Positions 5,773 to 8,259 of a stretch of DNA of 8,259 bases are shown piece by piece; the first letter of the stretch is position 1; every line of letters begins with the position of its first letter. The DNA comes from JAIRTY01 sp050257395. Its GTDB lineage: Bacteria; Actinomycetota; Actinomycetes; Streptosporangiales; Streptosporangiaceae. Under the pieces are notes generated by a model that had not been told where the DNA came from, did no database searches, and worked only from the letters and a program-made list of their open reading frames with translations. The position numbers were made by a program, and so were the translations under genes. The stretch lies in assembly GCA_050257395.1 (NCBI GenBank), contig JBLMWU010000358.1, positions 1 to 8,259 of the forward strand. The letters run 5' to 3'.

Positions 5773-6516
5773 ATGCCGCGTGCCGGAAGCCAAGTGCGGG
5801 CGCTCCTGGCTGGCCTGGCGGAGCTGTACCAGCCGGACGCCGGCGACTTCCCCGCGCGGGTCGTCCGGGTGGTGCGGACGATCGCTGGCGCGGACTCATA
5901 TTCATACAACCATTTCGGGCCCAGCGGGCCACTGGGAGTACACGCCGAGCCGTTTGACGGGCCCACCTTCCCCGACGCCTACGCTGTGTTCAAGCAGCAC
6001 GTGCACCAGCATCCGGTGCTCGCCCACTTCCGGGCCACCGGCGACGGGGCCGCCCGGCGCATCTCCGACTTCCTCAGCGACCGCCAGTTCCGCGCGCTCG
6101 CCCTGCACCACGAGTTCTACCGCCGCACCCAGGTGAACTACCAGGCGGTCATCACCATGCCGCTGCCCGGAAACAGCCTGATCGCCGTCGCGATGGGCCG
6201 GCAGAGCTCGGACTTTTCCGGCACCGACCTCGAGCTGGTGGACCTGCTGCGGCCGCATGTCGCGCAGGCCGCCGCCATCGCGGGGGTGCTGCACCTGCCG
6301 CCGCCCAGCACGCTGCTCGGCCCGGACGGCGTCCCGCTGCTCACCACCCGGCAGGCGGGCATCATGCGGCTGGTCGAGGCCGGGCACGCGGACCGGCAGA
6401 TCGCCCGGTCACTGGGCATCAGCATCCGGACGGTCCACGCCCACCTGCAGAACGTCTACCGGGCGCTCGGCGTGTCCTCCCGCACCGAGGCGCTGGCCCG
6501 GCTGCGCAGCAGCTAA
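5773..6516 (+). CDS. LuxR-family transcriptional regulator (no receiver domain)
   Basis: A 247-residue DNA-binding regulator. The C-terminal LuxR/GerE helix-turn-helix begins at L190 (LTTRQAGIMRLVEAGHADRQ, then IARSLGISIRTVHAHLQNVY and RALGVSSRTEALAR). The first 180 residues are a GAF-like sensory or dimerisation region with DSYSYNHFGPSG, HPVLAHFRATGDGAARRISD and ISDFLSDRQFRALALHHEFY. That pattern is seen in a common group of actinobacterial regulators. There is no response-regulator Asp domain and no LAL-type ATPase, so it is probably controlled by a ligand or by its own level; the signal is unknown. ATG 5773 is chosen because GAGG lies eight bases before it; GTG 5764 in frame would overlap that site. 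Its targets may include the divergent Rieske/DUF2237 unit or itself. It converges on the TetR gene with 11 bases between the stop codons. Confidence 0.9.
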   Translation: MPRAGSQVRALLAGLAELYQPDAGDFPARVVRVVRTIAGADSYSYNHFGPSGPLGVHAEPFDGPTFPDAYAVFKQHVHQHPVLAHFRATGDGAARRISDFLSDRQFRALALHHEFYRRTQVNYQAVITMPLPGNSLIAVAMGRQSSDFSGTDLELVDLLRPHVAQAAAIAGVLHLPPPSTLLGPDGVPLLTTRQAGIMRLVEAGHADRQIARSLGISIRTVHAHLQNVYRALGVSSRTEALARLRSS

Positions 6517-6520
6517 GCCC

Positions 6521-6537
6521 CCGGGCGTCACGCCTGG
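6521..6537. terminator. Candidate bidirectional terminator between convergent LuxR and TetR genes
   Basis: CCGGGCG (6521-6527) and CGCCTGG (6531-6537) form a seven-pair stem (one G-T wobble) with a three-base loop TCA. The loop is exactly the TetR stop codon read on the minus strand. No T-tract follows on either side. The placement between two converging stops supports a terminator role. Confidence 0.4.
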
Positions 6538-7253
6538 TGGGCCGGGCAGCTGCACGGCCTCGGGGCTCGCTGCACCAGGCCGGCGACCACGAATGACAGG
6601 ATCGTCTCGAAGATGTCGTCGTCGGCCACCTTCGGCAGTTCTTCGCGCACCTGCCAGATGTGCGGGAACTCGGCCGGGCTGACGGCCAGGTAGGCCCGGG
6701 TCCAGGCGGCCCGGTCCGCCCGCTGCGCCCGCTCGTCCAGGGCCAGGAAGCCGGCCTCTCCGCCGGACCAGTACAGCCCGAAGTCACCGAGGGCCCGGTA
6801 GACGCGGGCCGCCTCGGCGCCCTCGAACCCTGCCGCCAGGACCGCGCCGATGAGGTGGTCCACCGCCCGCATCTCCGCCGGGCGCTGGGTGGTCCGGCAG
6901 GCGGACAGCCACGCCGCCGCCGGGTGCGCCTGGTAGGTCCGCCGCAGCCGCCTGAGCCCATCGGTGATGCTGGCGACCCAGCACTCCCGCGGCGCCATGC
7001 CGGCCGTCGCCTCCTCGATGAGGGCATCGGCGATCGCCAGCATCAGGTCGTCCTTGCTGGCGAAATGCCGGTACACGGCGGTGGGGTCCGCGCCCAGTGC
7101 GCGGCCGAGCTTGGGCAGGCTGAACCCCTCTGCCCCGTCCGTGTCCAGGAGCCGCAGGCTCTCCTTGACGATCAGCTCCGGGGTCAGGCTCCCCCGCCGC
7201 AGCCCGCGCTGGCGGCCGCGCGCCGGCGGGCGGCTGGCCGTGCTGCCTGTCAT
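6528..7253 (-). CDS. TetR/AcrR-family transcriptional regulator
   Basis: A 241-residue repressor-type regulator. After a basic tail (RGRQRGLRRGS) the TetR N-terminal helix-turn-helix spans about residues 24-72: LTPELIVKESLRLLDTDGAE, then FSLPKLGRALGADPTAVYRH and FASKDDLMLAIADAL. The T-A-V-Y-R-H-F recognition helix is at 58-64. The C-terminal ligand-binding region is all-helical (ITDGLRRLRRTYQAHPAAAW; VYRALGDFGLYWSGGEAGF) and resembles the TetR_C group; the ligand is unknown. The end is odd, with a CSCP cysteine pair in the last ten residues. ATG 7253 is set by GAGG seven bases upstream. It is divergent from the amidohydrolase gene across 155 bases, the classic arrangement for a TetR repressor controlling its neighbour and itself. 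Confidence 0.92.
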   Translation of the reverse strand: MTGSTASRPPARGRQRGLRRGSLTPELIVKESLRLLDTDGAEGFSLPKLGRALGADPTAVYRHFASKDDLMLAIADALIEEATAGMAPRECWVASITDGLRRLRRTYQAHPAAAWLSACRTTQRPAEMRAVDHLIGAVLAAGFEGAEAARVYRALGDFGLYWSGGEAGFLALDERAQRADRAAWTRAYLAVSPAEFPHIWQVREELPKVADDDIFETILSFVVAGLVQRAPRPCSCPAHQA

Positions 7254-7349
7254 AGCCCTGCCTCAGCTCTCCTGGTGCCGGTGTTCCCCGGTTCCCGGCA
7301 GTGCCGGGCGGGGCCGAGTCTATGCCACCCGCCCGCTTGGTCATAGGCA

Positions 7350-7379
7350 TTGACAATAGCTTTGACGTGCTGGTCTAAT
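7350..7379 (+). promoter_or_regulatory. Promoter of the amidohydrolase gene, with possible TetR operator
   Basis: A consensus -35 TTGACA (7350-7355), 18-base spacer, and TCTAAT (7374-7379, one mismatch to TATAAT). Transcription would start near 7386, giving a leader of about 23 bases that carries GGAGGAGG. The -35 lies inside the small palindrome ATTG-A-CAAT (7349-7357), and a longer-spaced ATGCC (7322-7326) / GGCAT (7346-7350) pair lies next to it. These are candidate TetR contact sites but both are short. The region is also clearly more AT-rich than the flanking genes. Confidence 0.65.
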
Positions 7380-7408
7380 CGCGGCATCTGCCCCGGAGGA
7401 GGCCATCA

Positions 7409-8259
7409 GTGCGGTCACGCGGCGAAGTCCTGTTCCACGGCGGCACGGTCTTCGACGGCCGCAACTTCCTCCCTGCGGGCACCTGCGTGCGGGTCCGGGA
7501 CGGGCAGATCACCGAGGTCGGCCCGGCCGCGGCCAGCGGCGCCGCCGAGCTGGTGGACCTGGCCGGCGGGACGCTGCTGCCGGGGTTCATCGACGCGCAC
7601 GCCCACCCGGTCTTCGCCGGCAACCAGCTGCGCCACTGCGACCTGCGAGGGGCCACGACGGCAGCGGGCTACCTGGAGCTGATAGCGGCGTACGCCCGGG
7701 CACACCCGGAGGAAGAGTGGATCACCGGCGGCGGCTGGTCGATGGACGCCTTCCCGGGTGGTATCCCCACCCGGGCAGCCCTGGACGCGGTGGTCAGCGA
7801 CCGGCCGGTGTACCTGCCCAACCGCGATGGGCACGGCGCCTGGGTGAACAGCCGGGCGCTGGAGCTGGCCGGGATCAGCGCGGCCACCCCGGACCCGGCG
7901 GACGGCCGGATCGAGCGGGACGAGGCCGGTGAGCCTCTCGGCACTTTGCAGGAAGGCGCCACCAAGCTGGTGTCCCGGCTGCTGCCGGAAGTCACTGAGG
8001 AGGACTGGTACCAGGCGCTGCTGGCTGCCCAGGATCATCTGCTGTCGCTGGGCATCACCGGCTGGCAGGACGCGATCGTCGGCAGCTATCTCGGCGAGGC
8101 CGACCCGCTGGCCGCCTACGTGCGGGCCGCCAGCGCCGGCACCTTGCGCGCCACCGTGGTCGGCGCCCTGTGGTGGGACCGCGACCGGGGCCTGGAGCAA
8201 CTGCCCGAACTGGTGGAACGCCGGCGCATCGGAGCCGCCGGGTCGCCGCGGTTCCGCGC
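7409..8259 (+). CDS. Amidohydrolase family 3 (YtcJ-like), N-terminal part (partial)
   Basis: The first 283 residues of a metal-dependent hydrolase of the amidohydrolase superfamily; it runs off the right edge (the family is usually around 530-560 residues). A short N-terminal beta-sandwich (VLFHGGTVFDGR ... VRDGQITEVG ... ELVDLAGGTLLPGFID) leads to the metal-binding His-x-His, AHAH at H64/H66. Then come EEEWITGGGWSMDAFPGG, PTRAALDAVVSDRPVYL and NRDGHGAWVNSRALELAGIS (H142), all typical of YtcJ-like proteins, which hydrolyse amides such as N-substituted formamides. The substrate here is unknown, and the remaining metal ligands are past the edge. GTG 7409 is well supported by GGAGGAGG six bases before it, and the frame is open to the last base. 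No signal peptide, so cytoplasmic. Likely controlled by the divergent TetR regulator. Confidence 0.9.
   Translation, partial: MRSRGEVLFHGGTVFDGRNFLPAGTCVRVRDGQITEVGPAAASGAAELVDLAGGTLLPGFIDAHAHPVFAGNQLRHCDLRGATTAAGYLELIAAYARAHPEEEWITGGGWSMDAFPGGIPTRAALDAVVSDRPVYLPNRDGHGAWVNSRALELAGISAATPDPADGRIERDEAGEPLGTLQEGATKLVSRLLPEVTEEDWYQALLAAQDHLLSLGITGWQDAIVGSYLGEADPLAAYVRAASAGTLRATVVGALWWDRDRGLEQLPELVERRRIGAAGSPRFR

Noticed and set aside
6660..7346. 228-residue plus-strand open frame opposite the TetR gene
   Set aside because: Antisense shadow of a gene with a clear TetR helix-turn-helix; it also runs into the divergent promoter region.
7415..8200. 261-residue minus-strand open frame opposite the amidohydrolase gene
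   Set aside because: No family motif and no ribosome binding site; the plus strand has the HAH metal site and a strong promoter with GGAGGAGG.

Overview
The window is very GC-rich with strong G/C preference at third codon positions, Shine-Dalgarno sites of GGAGG type, frequent GTG starts, Tat signal peptides and regulators of LuxR and TetR type. Together these point to a chromosome segment of a high-GC actinomycete. The DUF222-like partial gene at the left edge also fits; a Streptosporangiales-like or related soil lineage is possible, but I cannot fix the genus from sequence alone.

Layout. (1) Left edge, minus strand: the N-terminal part of a DUF222/HNH-type protein that runs out of the window, with an AT-rich promoter island behind it. 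(2) Plus strand, about 0.6-3.1 kb: a secreted GH2-family glycoside hydrolase. Its Tat leader and a PATADGT-type heptad repeat lie in a different reading frame from the enzyme body, so the gene looks frameshifted, and most of its central Ig-like domain is missing. (3) Plus strand, 3.16-4.54 kb: an MFS exporter of the EntS-like (MFS_3) type. (4) Minus strand, 4.45-5.40 kb: a probable two-gene unit, a Tat-exported Rieske [2Fe-2S] lipoprotein followed by a DUF2237 protein, whose 3' end overlaps the exporter gene tail to tail. (5) A 368-base divergent intergenic region with two hairpins and a promoter. (6) Plus strand, 5.77-6.52 kb: a LuxR-type regulator without a receiver domain. It converges on (7) a TetR-type regulator on the minus strand. 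(8) Divergent from the TetR gene, a YtcJ-like amidohydrolase (amidohydrolase family 3) starts behind a clear -35/-10 promoter and runs off the right edge.

How the genes relate. The best supported regulatory pairing is TetR with the divergent amidohydrolase. Rieske and DUF2237 are probably co-transcribed. GH2 and MFS are 49 bases apart on the same strand, but the MFS family does not suggest a sugar importer, so a shared pathway is not evident. I see no phage, IS, CRISPR, tRNA or rRNA feature and no convincing new multi-gene system. The most unusual locus is the GH2 gene, with three separate anomalies: a frame break after the leader, a missing domain, and an Asn-to-Asp change next to the catalytic acid/base.
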